Part shown: positions 39,416 to 50,146 of the stretch, piece after piece
Layout: each line of letters begins with the position of its first letter
Position numbering within the stretch: position 1 is the first letter of the stretch
NCBI GenBank assembly: GCA_030849805.1
Contig: JASANZ010002257.1
Location: 54,512-118,511, forward strand
Reading direction: 5' to 3'
DNA from: Sergeia podlipaevii
Lineage: Eukaryota > Euglenozoa > Kinetoplastea > Trypanosomatida > Trypanosomatidae
DNA length: 64,000 bases
Position numbers and translations under genes: made by a program
Notes under the pieces: generated by a model
Database searches by the model: none
Told to the model about the DNA's origin: nothing
The model's input: only the letters and a program-made list of their open reading frames with translations

Positions 39416-39895
39416 ATGGGGATTGAATTCATAATTCTGGTCAATAGTCAAGGCCAAACACGATTGGCGGAGTACATGCACTTTTTGTCCGCTGAAGAAC
39501 GAAACGCGCTTGAAGGTGAAGGAGCGCGTAAGTGTTTACAGCGACGAGACACAGAGTGCAATGTCGTGGAACATATGGGCTATAAGCTCATCTATAGACG
39601 GTACGCGTCGCTGTTCTTCATCGTTGGGATAGAGAACTCAAAAGATACAATGACGAGTTTTCTTGCGTCTCAGAGTGAACTCGCAACGCTTGAGTTTATC
39701 CAAGTTTTAGTTGAGACCCTTGATGCGGCATTCGAAACAGTGTGCGAATTAGATGTCCTTTTTAACATGGAGAAGGTACACTTCATTCTGGAGGAACTAG
39801 TTTCAAATGGGGGTGTGGCGGAAACAAACATTTCACGCATATTGAACCCTGTTGCGTTGGCTTCGGAGCCTATTCAGCATCCATCCCTTGTTTAG
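39416..39895 (+). CDS. AP-4 adaptor complex sigma subunit
   Basis: 159 residues with the clathrin-adaptor sigma fold. It has FIILVNSQGQTRLAEY at the start (NxQGQTRL is typical of AP-4 sigma), NVVEHMGYKLIYRRYASLFFIVGIEN in the centre, and VETLDAAFETVCELDVLFNMEKVHFILEEL followed by VAETNISRILNPV, closest to the AP-4 ETNxARIL ending. An insertion of about ten residues (near MTSFLASQSE) separates the GIEN strand from the LEFIQ helix; in standard sigma subunits these are nearly adjacent. AP-4 acts at the trans-Golgi network in clathrin-independent sorting. AP-1 and AP-3 sigma are less good matches. The ATG at 39416 removes 16 codons of upstream frame and gives the family N-terminus. Confidence 0.88.
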   Translation: MGIEFIILVNSQGQTRLAEYMHFLSAEERNALEGEGARKCLQRRDTECNVVEHMGYKLIYRRYASLFFIVGIENSKDTMTSFLASQSELATLEFIQVLVETLDAAFETVCELDVLFNMEKVHFILEELVSNGGVAETNISRILNPVALASEPIQHPSLV

Positions 39896-40157
39896 CATTG
39901 GATTTACTTCTATCCTCTCCCCTTTGCTACTTTTCATTTTTATGGACATTTTCCCCTACCTTCTTAACGGGATGGATTCTTTTATTGAGTACTATACATA
40001 TTTGAAGTTCCGCTCACTGAGTTGCTTGTTATGATTTTATTTGTCTTGCTTACTTTTTTTTTTCACTTTTTTGTGTGGCTATCATCTTTTTTTTTCCTAC
40101 TTTTCATTTGCTCCCAAGTATCATATATACGCACCATTAGAAGAAGCGCACATCAAG

Positions 40158-41162
40158 ATGTTCAAGCACCAGGGAAGTATTGAGGTGCGGACGATGGGCG
40201 ATAAAGCTCAAGAGGAACATGACCGCTTGCTCATGGAACGCATACGAAAGGAGCAGGAGAACCCAATCCAAAAGGTAGCTGATAGGGTACTTGGAGTTGC
40301 TGGCAATCTCTATACAAACTATTTGTATTCTTCTGGGGTTATGTTGATCTGCTTTGCATTCTGGGCCGTCTACCCTTCTTTTGTACGCTTTCGTCATGCA
40401 CACATTCGGCGCTATCGCCGTTCACAGCTTGTTTTGCGTCGCGGTTTTTTTTCCACAAATCATATGCCCAAGTGGAATAAGAAGTACTTACAGCGCATCG
40501 TTGTGCCACCTCCCCCCAACTTTGCCACGATGACTACTGTCGCAGAACTAGTTTCACAGGGTACTTCGCTGCACACCACGCCGGCTGCATCAACAGCACC
40601 GAGTGCGAGTGCGCCGTCGTCTTCATCTAATCATGCTGAGATTGTTGAGAATCCACTTGAAACATCTGTGTGCTCTGCGATTGCCTCGCGTGAGGAGCAG
40701 GAGGCTAGTGCGGTGACTGCTTCAATGAATAGAGCAAGTAGGGAGGACGCTGGACCGTTTGCGGCACCTCGTTTTTCCGTATCCAGATCATCTCACAGTG
40801 CTTTTGCCTCTGGCGATGCAGAACGGAGTGAAACAGAGGTGTCGCGTGCTTTGGCTCGCATCAACGAGATGTACTACTCTGACGCACCGCAGCAATTTAA
40901 AGCAGATATTAGCGATCATGTTGAGTCCCCGGATATTAAAGCACAGATTATGGAAACGGTCAAAAAAGCTAAGTCAAGGGTGGTTCTCAAAGAAGATCAC
41001 TCAACGATGAGGAGCATCCCTCCCGGATGGGAAGTGTGGTGGGCTTCCGCGGATGAGGAAAAGCGTCGGAGGTTCTGCTCTTTTTGGATAATGGGTCTTG
41101 TTATGGCGCGTATCATGCAGGACCTCCTGGATATGCCAGAAATGCCAGATCTAATCAACTAG
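40158..41162 (+). CDS. Single-pass membrane protein of unknown function
   Basis: 334 residues from the ATG at 40158; an alternative ATG at 40194 would give a 322-residue form. Upstream in-frame codons are pyrimidine tract. The N-terminal segment is helical and charged (EEHDRLLMERIRKEQE), followed by one hydrophobic helix at about 67-85 (SSGVMLICFAFWAVYPSFV) and a very basic patch (RRYRRSQLVLRRG). A Ser/Ala-rich linker of about 100 residues follows. The C-terminal part has IPPGWEVWWASADEEKRRRF and ends in a hydrophobic-to-acidic helix. The positive patch after the membrane helix suggests an orientation but not an organelle. No family recognised. The spacer before it is only 262 bases. Confidence 0.7.
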   Translation: MFKHQGSIEVRTMGDKAQEEHDRLLMERIRKEQENPIQKVADRVLGVAGNLYTNYLYSSGVMLICFAFWAVYPSFVRFRHAHIRRYRRSQLVLRRGFFSTNHMPKWNKKYLQRIVVPPPPNFATMTTVAELVSQGTSLHTTPAASTAPSASAPSSSSNHAEIVENPLETSVCSAIASREEQEASAVTASMNRASREDAGPFAAPRFSVSRSSHSAFASGDAERSETEVSRALARINEMYYSDAPQQFKADISDHVESPDIKAQIMETVKKAKSRVVLKEDHSTMRSIPPGWEVWWASADEEKRRRFCSFWIMGLVMARIMQDLLDMPEMPDLIN

Positions 41163-42227
41163 CGTCTTGCCAACAGGCAGTGTTTATGAAATTCACATTT
41201 TCATACAGATAACAAGCAATTCTCATATTTTTTTTTCCCGATTCCATGCGTTCAGGCATAGTTGTGAATGAATGCCCATAATTTAATCACTTGATTTGCC
41301 AAGGGGGGGAAGGGGGCATAGGAGATAAAACCGGTTGTATCAGTGGGTACGCCGTGTCGGCGCTGGGCCGATTTGTCTTTTTTTTTTTGCCTATGTTAGC
41401 TTGCTAAGGGACAGGGATACGTTATCTTGCGTTACTTTGACTGAGAAGCAACATGCAATGACGAAAAATGAATGAGCAGGAAGCAGTTAGTGTGGCTTCG
41501 TGTAGTATGTTAACAACAAAAAAGAGCACTGTCATTTTCACATTATCGTAGTATCACCCTTTAAGGGAGGAGGGGGAAATGGGAGATCTTTACATTTTTC
41601 TTTCAACTGCTTTTTTCTCTGTTTATGTCGTGCCATTGTCTACGATGTTAAAGTTCAGTGTTACGCATCTCGGACTTTTCTTTTTTTGAAGATAGTGGAG
41701 CATACGGAAAGGGTGAGCAGTGCTGAAAACAAACAAGCTATTGTATTTGTGAAGAAAAAAGACTCTGCACTTCTTTCGCAAAACCCATTCTTTTTCTGAA
41801 TGTGGTTTTGATATAAACAATAATTATGGTGTGAATGTATTAGCTAGACCGGTATGCCAAATGCTAGTTCATCTGCCGACTTCATCCTTCCGAGTGTTGG
41901 TTGAGGTGGGGACCCCCCTCCCCTTTTCTTCGTTGATGCTATCATCAAAATTTTTGTCATCTTCTTTGCTTTTTTTTTTTCTCTTTATGACCTTAAAAAA
42001 AAATAAATTTTCAGCATTGTAAAGCAACATTTATCATCATTTTAGACAGTGTACGTTTGTGCGTGTGTTTTGCTGTGGAATCCTACGCAACAGTGGTACC
42101 AGTCAATAGCAGTACAACAACTATTCTTCGCTTTTGCAAAACTATCCTTTTTTCTTTTAATTATTTTTTTCAACAGACCATTTAGTCAAGTGTGTGACAG
42201 TGAACCCCTTGCTGAAAGATATCAACG
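41163..42227. other. 1 kb spacer with a small GC hairpin
   Basis: No gene seen. T-runs 41229-41237, 41379-41389 and 41970-41980, G-runs near 41304-41314, and a perfect 5-bp inverted repeat CGCCG/CGGCG with a 3-base loop at 41350-41362. The tract 42148-42173 precedes NMT. Confidence 0.6.
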
Positions 42228-43490
42228 ATGTCTGGAAACAACGAGCAGGAAAATCTCCACAAGTTCTGGAGCACCCAGCCGGTGCCCCAGTCTGAGAAAA
42301 CTCACTTTGTGGTTGCGGGAGCGATGGATACACCCAAAACTGTGGCTGATGTACCTGCGGAGCCGTACCCTATTGCCAGTACTTTTGAGTGGTGGACGCC
42401 TGACTTGCATCAGGCAGATGACTTGCGTGCTGTTTATGAACTTCTTCGCGACAACTATGTCGAGGACGATGACAGCATGTTCCGCTTTAATTACTCAAAG
42501 GAGTTTATTCAGTGGGCACTTGCACCTCCTGGGTACATTCGTGACTGGCACGTTGGTGTGCGCAGGAAAAGTGATGGTATGCTGCTTGCCTTCATTGCTG
42601 GTATTCCGATGACAATGAATATGGGGACCCCCAAGGACGTTCGTGATGCAGCGGAGAAGCAACAGATAGAGAAGGGTCTTGCTGTGGAGATGTATAGCGC
42701 ACCGCGCCGCATTTGCGAAATCAACTTTTTGTGCGTACACAAGCAACTACGTGATAAGCGCTTGACGCCAATTCTGATTAAGGAGGTCACCCGTCGTGTT
42801 AACCTGCTTGACATATGGCAAGCCGTGTATACAGCTGGTGTTGTTATTCCCACCCCTTTTGCCTCTGGGCAGTACTACCATCGCAGCTTGAATCCTGAGA
42901 AGCTTGTATCAATCCACTTCACTCGCATTCCTCCCAAGTACGAGAAATTTCAGAATCCTATGGCCATGCTGAAGCGTGCGTACCAAGTTCCCAGCGAGGC
43001 AAGGACGAAAAACCTGCGTCCCATGAAGAAAGAAGATGCTCCTCAAGTGGAAAAACTTCTCAACACTTATCTTGAGAAATTTGACGTACGTCCTAGCTTT
43101 GACGAGGAAGAAATCAGTCACTATTTGCTTCCACGAGACGGTGTTGTATTGACTTACGTGGTGTGCACTGATGGGAAAATTACCGACTTTTTCTCATTTT
43201 ATTCTCTTCCCTCTACCGTTATCGGGAACAGTAAGTACAACCAGTTAAATGCTGCATACGTCCACTACTACGCTGCCTACACAGTCCCATTGGAGCAGCT
43301 CATGATGGATCTTCTTATAACGGCGCACAAGGAGGGCTTTGACGTTTGTAACATGGTGGACATTCTTGATAACCGCTCCATTGCCCAGCAGCTGAAGTTT
43401 GGCCCTGGTGATGGGCAGCTTCACTACTACTTCTATAACTGGTCGTTCCCAAAGATTGATGCCGAAAGGATAGGCTTTGTCATGCTATAG
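42228..43490 (+). CDS. NMT: Glycylpeptide N-tetradecanoyltransferase
   Basis: 420 residues, full length. The HKFWSTQPVPQ opening is the family start. CEINFLCVHKQLRDKRLTPILIKEVTRRVN (about 163-192) is the first NMT signature, including the myristoyl-CoA-binding oxyanion region. KFGPGDGQLHYYFYNW (about 391-406) is the second. The protein ends in MLX-free FVML, with the C-terminal Leu420 whose carboxylate acts as the base in this family. NMT transfers myristate from myristoyl-CoA to N-terminal Gly. The two ARF-family proteins in this window, both with Gly2, are expected substrates. The gene begins at its first ATG after a Py tract. Confidence 0.96.
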   Translation: MSGNNEQENLHKFWSTQPVPQSEKTHFVVAGAMDTPKTVADVPAEPYPIASTFEWWTPDLHQADDLRAVYELLRDNYVEDDDSMFRFNYSKEFIQWALAPPGYIRDWHVGVRRKSDGMLLAFIAGIPMTMNMGTPKDVRDAAEKQQIEKGLAVEMYSAPRRICEINFLCVHKQLRDKRLTPILIKEVTRRVNLLDIWQAVYTAGVVIPTPFASGQYYHRSLNPEKLVSIHFTRIPPKYEKFQNPMAMLKRAYQVPSEARTKNLRPMKKEDAPQVEKLLNTYLEKFDVRPSFDEEEISHYLLPRDGVVLTYVVCTDGKITDFFSFYSLPSTVIGNSKYNQLNAAYVHYYAAYTVPLEQLMMDLLITAHKEGFDVCNMVDILDNRSIAQQLKFGPGDGQLHYYFYNWSFPKIDAERIGFVML

Positions 43491-44837
43491 TCAGCCTGCT
43501 TTTATGCTCCTTTCTTTTGTGCTGTAGTTCGAAGTCACCATTATTCAAAATCTGCCTTTGAGATCTATGAATTTTTTTTTTGTTGTTGTTTAAAGTACTG
43601 GATGCGTGTGTGTATCCGCGAGTTGATATGGAACAGGGAGCAAGGAAAGAAGGTGGGACGGGGAACATCATCAGATAGCATTTGCAGTAAATACTACTTT
43701 TGCGCGAGCCATTATGCCGGAGCTTTCAAATGCAGTAATACTACATTGTAGCGTGTTTTTGACCTTTTAGCGCAATCTTTGTGTTGACGACTGTTTATAT
43801 GCACGCATCGTATGTAGCGGTGCTCAGGGAGAAGTACAAGATATGAGGAAAGTGGTGTATTGGCGAAAGATCAGCGGGTGAAAAACAGGGATTGTACATG
43901 AGGTGAATTGAAGTGAAGAAAAATAAAATAAATAATGGAAAAAAGGAATGAGAACAAGAATAGCAAAAAGGGCTTGCGTATAACCGAAAAGCAACTATAC
44001 ACACACACACACACACACAAAAGAAGCTGTAGGTCGTATTATTTCGCTATTGCTTCTTTGAGAGATAAATCTCATGTTTGCTCGTGAAAACATACAATGA
44101 GGTCGCAACCTCGTGTGAAACGGACTGCGGGTGAATTTATTCGAGAAAACGTTCATCAATGAGGTTGGATCCTTTCGCTAATCTTTTCTTTTAACGATCT
44201 ATTGTTATTCCTTTATGTTTGCTCCTTTTTTTATTGTTCATCTTCCATTATGGTGTATTCGCAGTGCTTACTGCAGAAATATGGACACTTGTGAACACCA
44301 GTTATGTGTTTCTGTGGTTGTGTACTTCTATTTACTGTGTTGTTACTAATATTATTTATTGTTTTGATATATTTTTCTGACATGGGTAATTAAGCTAGTT
44401 TTTACTATTTCTATCTATATATATAAAAGCTTATAGCAGTAACTCGCTTTTGTACCACTGGTATCAGCCTCCTGTTTTTGCTCACCATCCGTACGAACTC
44501 TATACCATCCTCTTTATCTGACTTTCATTCGCTATTTTTTTTTTTTTTTTGTATTGCATGCTCTTCATTTTTTTCATCTATATTTAGAGTCTGCACTTAG
44601 ACGTACTTGGAGCAGTTGAGAACAATACGAAAATAAAGAAGGCTTAACAGAAGAAATTCCTTTGACCGCTAAGGGGAAGGATTATAGAAGACGCAAAGCA
44701 GATAGGGAAAACCGCGGTAGTAGTTTATTCATCGCGTTTTCTTACCATTTTGAAGTTTACTGTATTTTCGCTGGGCTCTTTCTTCCTCTGTTGCTGTTGC
44801 TGTTGTGAGAAATTATATCTACTTTGCTTTTGCATCG
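43491..44837. other. 1.3 kb spacer with (AC)n and long T-runs
   Basis: No gene seen. T-run and GTT triplets 43571-43590, (AC)n at 43999-44019, a small inverted repeat GAGGT/ACCTC near 44099-44112, T-run about 44535-44550, and CT/TTGCTG-rich sequence 44775-44803 directly before the WD40 gene. Confidence 0.6.
43999..44019. repeat. (AC)n microsatellite
   Basis: About ten AC units in the spacer between NMT and the WD40 gene. Confidence 0.9.
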
Positions 44838-47800
44838 ATGTCAACAAACCCAACTTGTTTCAGCACAAAACCTCACCTCATTAATGTATACGTGAAACTT
44901 CAGAGAGTCTACCCATGTGTTCCACAGGAACTAATTTTGCGACAGTACACTGGTAGTTACGGTCTATCTGATCAATCTCCCTCTTCGCTGGTGGAAACAG
45001 TCTTTCCAGTAACGGCCTTTAGTGCACCAGAAGGGTTTAGTGAAGTAGCTCTGGATACACTTAAAAAGAGTAAATCCATGCGCCTGCCTCCTATCCCAAG
45101 GGAAAACATAAAGGCGGACTTTGCTGTGCGGAGAAGTGTGCAGAGTGGCGCTGCATTTCGTTCGACTGCAGCAAAGACGGCATATGTGCGAGGTGTGGAC
45201 TCTATGTTTTCCTTTTTGCAACTTACCCAGTCATGTATTGTTGCAGCTTCGCGTATTCAGACTGTATCTTCTGTCTCTGATGCCGCCTTCACTGCCAGCA
45301 TGGGCATGCCTGCATCTGGAATTGAGGAGTCGCAGCTTGCTGTTGGATACAACACAGGGGCTGTTGTTGTGTGGCACTTGAAGCAGTATTCTGCGTACAT
45401 TGACGCGTTACGCAGTGATGCAAGTAAAGAGGAAAAAATCTTGGCTGCGGCAAGTCGTGACCCTACTACCACTTCGACTTCCTGTACTGCTGGTCCTGAA
45501 GCCTTGCTATCACTTGGCTATTCCACGTCGCCACAATGGGGCTCTTCTCGTCCTCCCGAGGGAGTTGAATTGCTGGGCTATCATTCCAACGGGAGCGTCA
45601 TGTCGGTGTCACATGATCCGTGCACCGACGTCGTTTTGAGTGGTAGCGCCGATGGAGCCATCTATCTGTGGGACGTGCATAATCGTTATGGCACATCCAA
45701 AGGAGCTCACTGCCTCTTGGACGAGGGAGCCTCATCTACGGATGAATATGCAGCAGCTGTGCGACGGCGCCGTTTGATCAGAGTCGTCGCTGGTGCTCAT
45801 AGTGGCCCTGTGAGTTGCCTTGAAACGCATGGTGGAGTTATCATTACCGGTGGATCTGATAAGACTGTGAGGCTGTGGCACAGTACGCGCACTGAGACGA
45901 CGGTATTACTTGCAGCAGTGCAGTCGTTTCAGATGCACGGATGGGTGAAATCGATCTACGCGGCACCCGTTGTGGGCGGCATTCAGTTGGATGATGTTAT
46001 TGTTACCGATGATACTGGCCTTATGATGGGAATAAAGGCACGCACTGCAAAACAGCAGCAGTGTCATCATCTTGCCGGCACAGGAGCTTCAGGGCAGCCT
46101 GCAGGCGCCAAGGGACGCTCATCACAGAAGAAACCCACATCAACTGCACACACCATTCGCCCTTCCACAGTTGGCATCATCGCCTCCAGAAGCGAGCCTA
46201 CTGTGGTTATGGGAAAACAAGACATGGCTTCAACAGGCAACTATTTCTCTACATCGCGAACTCACATGCTTTTAAGCGAGGAGTCGATTCGTGTTAGTAC
46301 TAGGCACCGCAACGAATGCCCTGAAGAGCACAGTAATACCATGTTGCGCCTTTTCCCCATACTTAACTTTGGCTTGGCGCTATGCATTAGTTATAGTCCG
46401 CATTTGCGCATTCTTGACTACACAAAATTGAAAACGTGCCTGAAGCTCAGTCACCCCTCGCTAACGGCGACCGGGAGCGAAATTGCTGCCAAGGAGGCTT
46501 CTTCTGTATATCGACAGGAGGAGGAGCGTCGGGCTGCAGTGTTTGATGAGAGAAAGTGTGAATTGCAATCAATAGAGCATAGACTTACCTCCAATTATCA
46601 CGCTGTTTCTGAGCCGCTTCGCTTTATAGATGCACTGTATGTAACGTCAAGCGATGTGGTTCTTCTCCTAGATAGCCGCAACACGGTTCTTGTGTGGGAG
46701 CGTTCAAACAACAAGTTCAGTGCGTCGGTATCTACTGGCATGTTCAATAGAGACGGCCAGCAGAAGCGCGCATTTGCTCTTTTACCATGTGGTACAGCCC
46801 ATTATACAATGGACCAGAGAAACCGCAAGCAGTCCCTTCTTGATGTCACTGGGGCTCATGGTGAGGATTTTTGCATTCCATTTTTTGTTGTATGTAACAC
46901 TGGGATTGAACTGTTCCATGTTGTCCCAACGGACAATCCAGTGTTAGAGGTTGTCGCGCACAGTACGCCCGTTGTGGGCCTATCGTATATGCAATCCGCT
47001 GATGACTGGTGGAGCACGAGCATTGGTAGTGATGACAGCGTTGTTGCGCGCCTTGCACGGGAGGGCACACCTTCTTTGGCTTCGGCGTCGCAATCTGGCC
47101 AAATAAAATGCTGGGGTGCGCAACTGCAGTGCTTGCGCGACTATCATCCCAGACGGGCACAAATACCCTGCGGGGTGGTTGTGGAGCGAGGGGGCGCCTC
47201 TACTTCTCTTGAAAGAGGACCCTCGTCAACTAAACGGGAAAGGCCATTTTTGCGTTCCCTTGAAGCTTCATTAAGCGAGGTAACTTGTTTTCACTATAGT
47301 GCACGCTGGGGCTCTCTGGCGCTAACAGGACATGAAAACGGCGATTTGTGCATCTGGAAGTGCAAGTCGGAACTCTCTGACGTTGTGCTTCACAAGTCTC
47401 TGCACACCAACAGTATATCTGGCATTGCGGAAGGTTTCACACGTCTCCACAAACCTTTGATGCCTGACGCACGCGAGGAAATGCTGATAACAGTTGGATT
47501 TGATGGTCACCTTGCCTTGTGGGGTTACCCTGAGCGCTGTTGCGCAACACCAAAAGGGCGGAGGCGCGTAACGTGGAATGAGCTGCTATGTGTTGGTTTT
47601 TGCGATTTCTCGGGACTGATTGCGGCGGGTGACTCGGAAGGTACGCTATTTGTACTTTCTGTAAAGGATCTTTCACCTGTGTACGCGTGTCCTCTCAACC
47701 CCCCACGTGCGTGCACGGACGTGGTGATGGCGGGATCTCATCAGGAAGCAGATGCGGTGAGGAAGCTCTCGTCTACAAACGATGTATCGCACACCTCTGC

Positions 47801-48314
47801 CATCACTGCACTTTGCATCGCTGATGACGCTATAGTTACTGGAGATGACGAGGGACATCTTATTTTATGGGATATGAAAGGGGGATACACACGTTATCTA
47901 CTACTGCATTCAATATGTGAGACCCACGTGATTAGCCCAAGCTATGGCACTGGCGTGCGCCATAGCCGTGTGGCCCACCAGCTACAATCCAACACACTTG
48001 ACAATGTATGCTGCTGTGGAAGTGTTTCTCATGATGACGAAAATAGCTTGCGTAGAGAATCAAAAGATGTGAGCTGTATTACGCATGTAGAGGGCAAATG
48101 CATCGTGGTAGGCACACGCTCTGGTCGTCTCTTTTTGTACAATGTGAACAAGTGTCGCCACCCAATTGGTACTTATGTTCATTACTGTGAAGTAACCTCG
48201 TTAGCAGTGGATTGCGCCTCTGTGGGCGATGGCACCTTTTCTTTTGCTGTTGGAAGTGTTGATGGTTCGATAATGCTTCTTGCGAGTCAATGTTTTCAAA
48301 GCGAATGTACATAA
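44838..48314 (+). CDS. Large WD40-repeat protein
   Basis: 1158 residues from the first ATG. WD40-type repeats are spread along the whole chain: GSVMSVSHDPCTDVVLSGSADGAIYLWDV, then SGPVSCLETHGGVIITGGSDKTVRLW at about 260-355, and further degenerate blades around 720-1000. The latter include LALTGHENGDLCIWKC, LITVGFDGHLALWGY, IAAGDSEGTLFVL, ITALCIADDAIVTGDDEGHLILWDM and IVVGTRSGRLFLYNV. This suggests at least two beta-propellers separated by a charged region (about 400-600). No BEACH, TM or kinase domain is seen. WD40 double propellers occur in flagellar (IFT/CFAP) and RNA-processing proteins; I cannot choose between them. Confidence 0.83.
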   Translation: MSTNPTCFSTKPHLINVYVKLQRVYPCVPQELILRQYTGSYGLSDQSPSSLVETVFPVTAFSAPEGFSEVALDTLKKSKSMRLPPIPRENIKADFAVRRSVQSGAAFRSTAAKTAYVRGVDSMFSFLQLTQSCIVAASRIQTVSSVSDAAFTASMGMPASGIEESQLAVGYNTGAVVVWHLKQYSAYIDALRSDASKEEKILAAASRDPTTTSTSCTAGPEALLSLGYSTSPQWGSSRPPEGVELLGYHSNGSVMSVSHDPCTDVVLSGSADGAIYLWDVHNRYGTSKGAHCLLDEGASSTDEYAAAVRRRRLIRVVAGAHSGPVSCLETHGGVIITGGSDKTVRLWHSTRTETTVLLAAVQSFQMHGWVKSIYAAPVVGGIQLDDVIVTDDTGLMMGIKARTAKQQQCHHLAGTGASGQPAGAKGRSSQKKPTSTAHTIRPSTVGIIASRSEPTVVMGKQDMASTGNYFSTSRTHMLLSEESIRVSTRHRNECPEEHSNTMLRLFPILNFGLALCISYSPHLRILDYTKLKTCLKLSHPSLTATGSEIAAKEASSVYRQEEERRAAVFDERKCELQSIEHRLTSNYHAVSEPLRFIDALYVTSSDVVLLLDSRNTVLVWERSNNKFSASVSTGMFNRDGQQKRAFALLPCGTAHYTMDQRNRKQSLLDVTGAHGEDFCIPFFVVCNTGIELFHVVPTDNPVLEVVAHSTPVVGLSYMQSADDWWSTSIGSDDSVVARLAREGTPSLASASQSGQIKCWGAQLQCLRDYHPRRAQIPCGVVVERGGASTSLERGPSSTKRERPFLRSLEASLSEVTCFHYSARWGSLALTGHENGDLCIWKCKSELSDVVLHKSLHTNSISGIAEGFTRLHKPLMPDAREEMLITVGFDGHLALWGYPERCCATPKGRRRVTWNELLCVGFCDFSGLIAAGDSEGTLFVLSVKDLSPVYACPLNPPRACTDVVMAGSHQEADAVRKLSSTNDVSHTSAITALCIADDAIVTGDDEGHLILWDMKGGYTRYLLLHSICETHVISPSYGTGVRHSRVAHQLQSNTLDNVCCCGSVSHDDENSLRRESKDVSCITHVEGKCIVVGTRSGRLFLYNVNKCRHPIGTYVHYCEVTSLAVDCASVGDGTFSFAVGSVDGSIMLLASQCFQSECT

Positions 48315-48640
48315 ACATTTGTATATTTATCAAGCGTTTACAGTTTTCTCTTTATGTCAACTACTCTTATTTTTTCTGCACTTTTCTTGCCTCCCTTTTC
48401 TCTCTTCATTTCTTTTTTCCTTTGCAATGATGGAAGTTGAACAGTGAGACATATATACATCAACACAAACGAATACTAATAACAATCTCTTTTTTTGAAC
48501 TATCGTTGCTACGATCACCCTTCACGATGCGTGTAAATATATATTTTTTGTACTTAATAATTTCATTTCCACTTATAACTCAATCACTTTTTTTGATCTC
48601 TTTTTTCTATTTTTTAATTAGATTGAAAGCCTTTTAGGAT
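48315..48640. other. Spacer, pyrimidine-rich
   Basis: No gene seen. CT-rich stretch about 48367-48422 and T-rich stretch 48588-48618 followed by AG near 48620 and 48635. Confidence 0.6.
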
Positions 48641-49579
48641 ATGATTGATCCAGGGCATATAGTGGCGCACAGGCCGCTGCCCAATTTGAGTGCACCAGTT
48701 TCCCAGACTACAGATGAGGCGTATTCTTCATCGTGCCTTAACACCGAGAGAGCCAATGATACTGCATCACACAGATACTTTCATAGCTTTTACGAATCTT
48801 TTTCAACCGGCGGTGATCTTCACTTAAAGGCGTTGATACACGAATTGAGTGTGGGTGAGGCGCGGTGTAGAAGCAAAACGATACAGATAGAAGAAAGGGA
48901 ACGAGTTCATTTTTCTCAATGTTTTGCTGATGTATTGGGCATTTACCATCCTTCACTTTTATACGTAAACAACCTTCAGCCTGTGGAAGGAGAGATGGTA
49001 CAACGACGTCGCATTACTTTTGAATACTACCAGATGTACCTTGAAGCAACGGAGATACATGAATCTATGACTAGGCGTTGCATTGCCTTTGTGGAGGAGC
49101 CGGAGTTGCGAGCAAGTATTGAAGCTATCGAGATTCCAGCGTGGATTGAAAGCCGACGTTTACAGGTAGCACGAGAACAGCAGAAGCAGCGCCATGAGGA
49201 GAGCACTGACAGATGGCATCGAGTCGCTTACTTTCAATGGAAGCAACAGCAAGCGTACCAAGTTTTTCTGTTTCAGCAGAGCGAAACACAAGAGCGTATG
49301 GATATTGAACGTCAACAACGTCTCAATGTTGGCGTTATAGCTGATCTCTTTACCAGCGAATTTCGTGATGCCCGATATCATCAGCTCAAGTATGTGATGA
49401 TGAAGCGAACTCTCAGTGGCGAAGCAAGTCATAATTTACTAGCAGAGGAAGCGGCCTGTCGCTCAGACATTTTGTTTAGACAACGAGACGTATTTCGTAA
49501 TATTCAGGGCATTGAAGTCCGATGCTTTCTAGGCACGCGAAGGAATGTTCTCATAAATGAGAAAATAGAACTTTTGTGA
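48641..49579 (+). CDS. Helical protein of unknown function
   Basis: 312 residues from an ATG. The first about 45 residues are polar and probably disordered. The remainder is largely alpha-helical and charged, with a Gln/Arg/Glu-rich central segment (about 168-235, for example REQQKQRHEESTDRWHRV and FQWKQQQAYQVFLFQQ). There is no signal peptide, membrane span or known catalytic motif. Codon use matches the neighbouring genes, supporting a real gene, but no family is recognised. Confidence 0.68.
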   Translation: MIDPGHIVAHRPLPNLSAPVSQTTDEAYSSSCLNTERANDTASHRYFHSFYESFSTGGDLHLKALIHELSVGEARCRSKTIQIEERERVHFSQCFADVLGIYHPSLLYVNNLQPVEGEMVQRRRITFEYYQMYLEATEIHESMTRRCIAFVEEPELRASIEAIEIPAWIESRRLQVAREQQKQRHEESTDRWHRVAYFQWKQQQAYQVFLFQQSETQERMDIERQQRLNVGVIADLFTSEFRDARYHQLKYVMMKRTLSGEASHNLLAEEAACRSDILFRQRDVFRNIQGIEVRCFLGTRRNVLINEKIELL

Positions 49580-50146
49580 TGGCGAAACTACTATACCACC
49601 CTGTTTTTATTTGCCTCTTCTCTTTGCATATCCGTTTTTTTTTCTTTTAAAAAACTTAATTGCGTCTTTAAGAGGAAAATTAACCATGCATATATGAAGC
49701 CCCATATGTAAACTACAAAACATCTTTTTGGATGAGAGAGGAGTGGTGTTGAGGATGCTTATCTTTACTTGCGCAGTGTATATCAACTACAGAATTTACA
49801 TATAACAATAAAGATTGTGGAAATTCCGCATTGCTACTGCAAGTGCAGCAAACGACGAGAGAAATTTAGCAGAGAGATATGTCTTACTACAACAATGAAT
49901 GTTCCAATGACTGTTTTGATCTTTTTTACTTGTCTATTTTCTTTTCTTGCCGTACACCCTTTCCTTTTCTTCCAAGGGATACATTTTGAATGCGTGTTTT
50001 TGCGCAGTGGAAACTGCCTTTGGTTGATATCACCATTTTTTTTTGTACGAATATTTAGGTCAACTCTTCCCTTCTTCTTTATCATATTCTTTTATCAATT
50101 CTTGCTGTAGCATAGCGTGAGCTCTTTGGTGACGTACGTGACAGCA
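49580..50146. other. Spacer, T-rich
   Basis: No gene called. T-run 49637-49648; a long pyrimidine-rich region 49917-50100 forms hydrophobic-looking open frames, including a 113-codon one, that are an artefact of TTT/CTT codons. The acceptor may be the AG near 50109-50114. Confidence 0.55.

Noticed and set aside
41350..41362. GC hairpin CGCCG-TGT-CGGCG as a transcription terminator
   Set aside because: Only 5 bp, lies inside a unit with genes continuing on the same strand, and eukaryotic units are not ended this way.
44099..44112. Small hairpin GAGGT-CGCA-ACCTC considered as part of a tRNA or other RNA gene
   Set aside because: No cloverleaf, B-box or neighbouring stems could be found around it.
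49769..50110. 113-codon hydrophobic + frame
   Set aside because: It sits in a pyrimidine-rich leader where TTT/CTT triplets give Phe/Leu by chance; the ATG at 50147 in a different, better frame follows.
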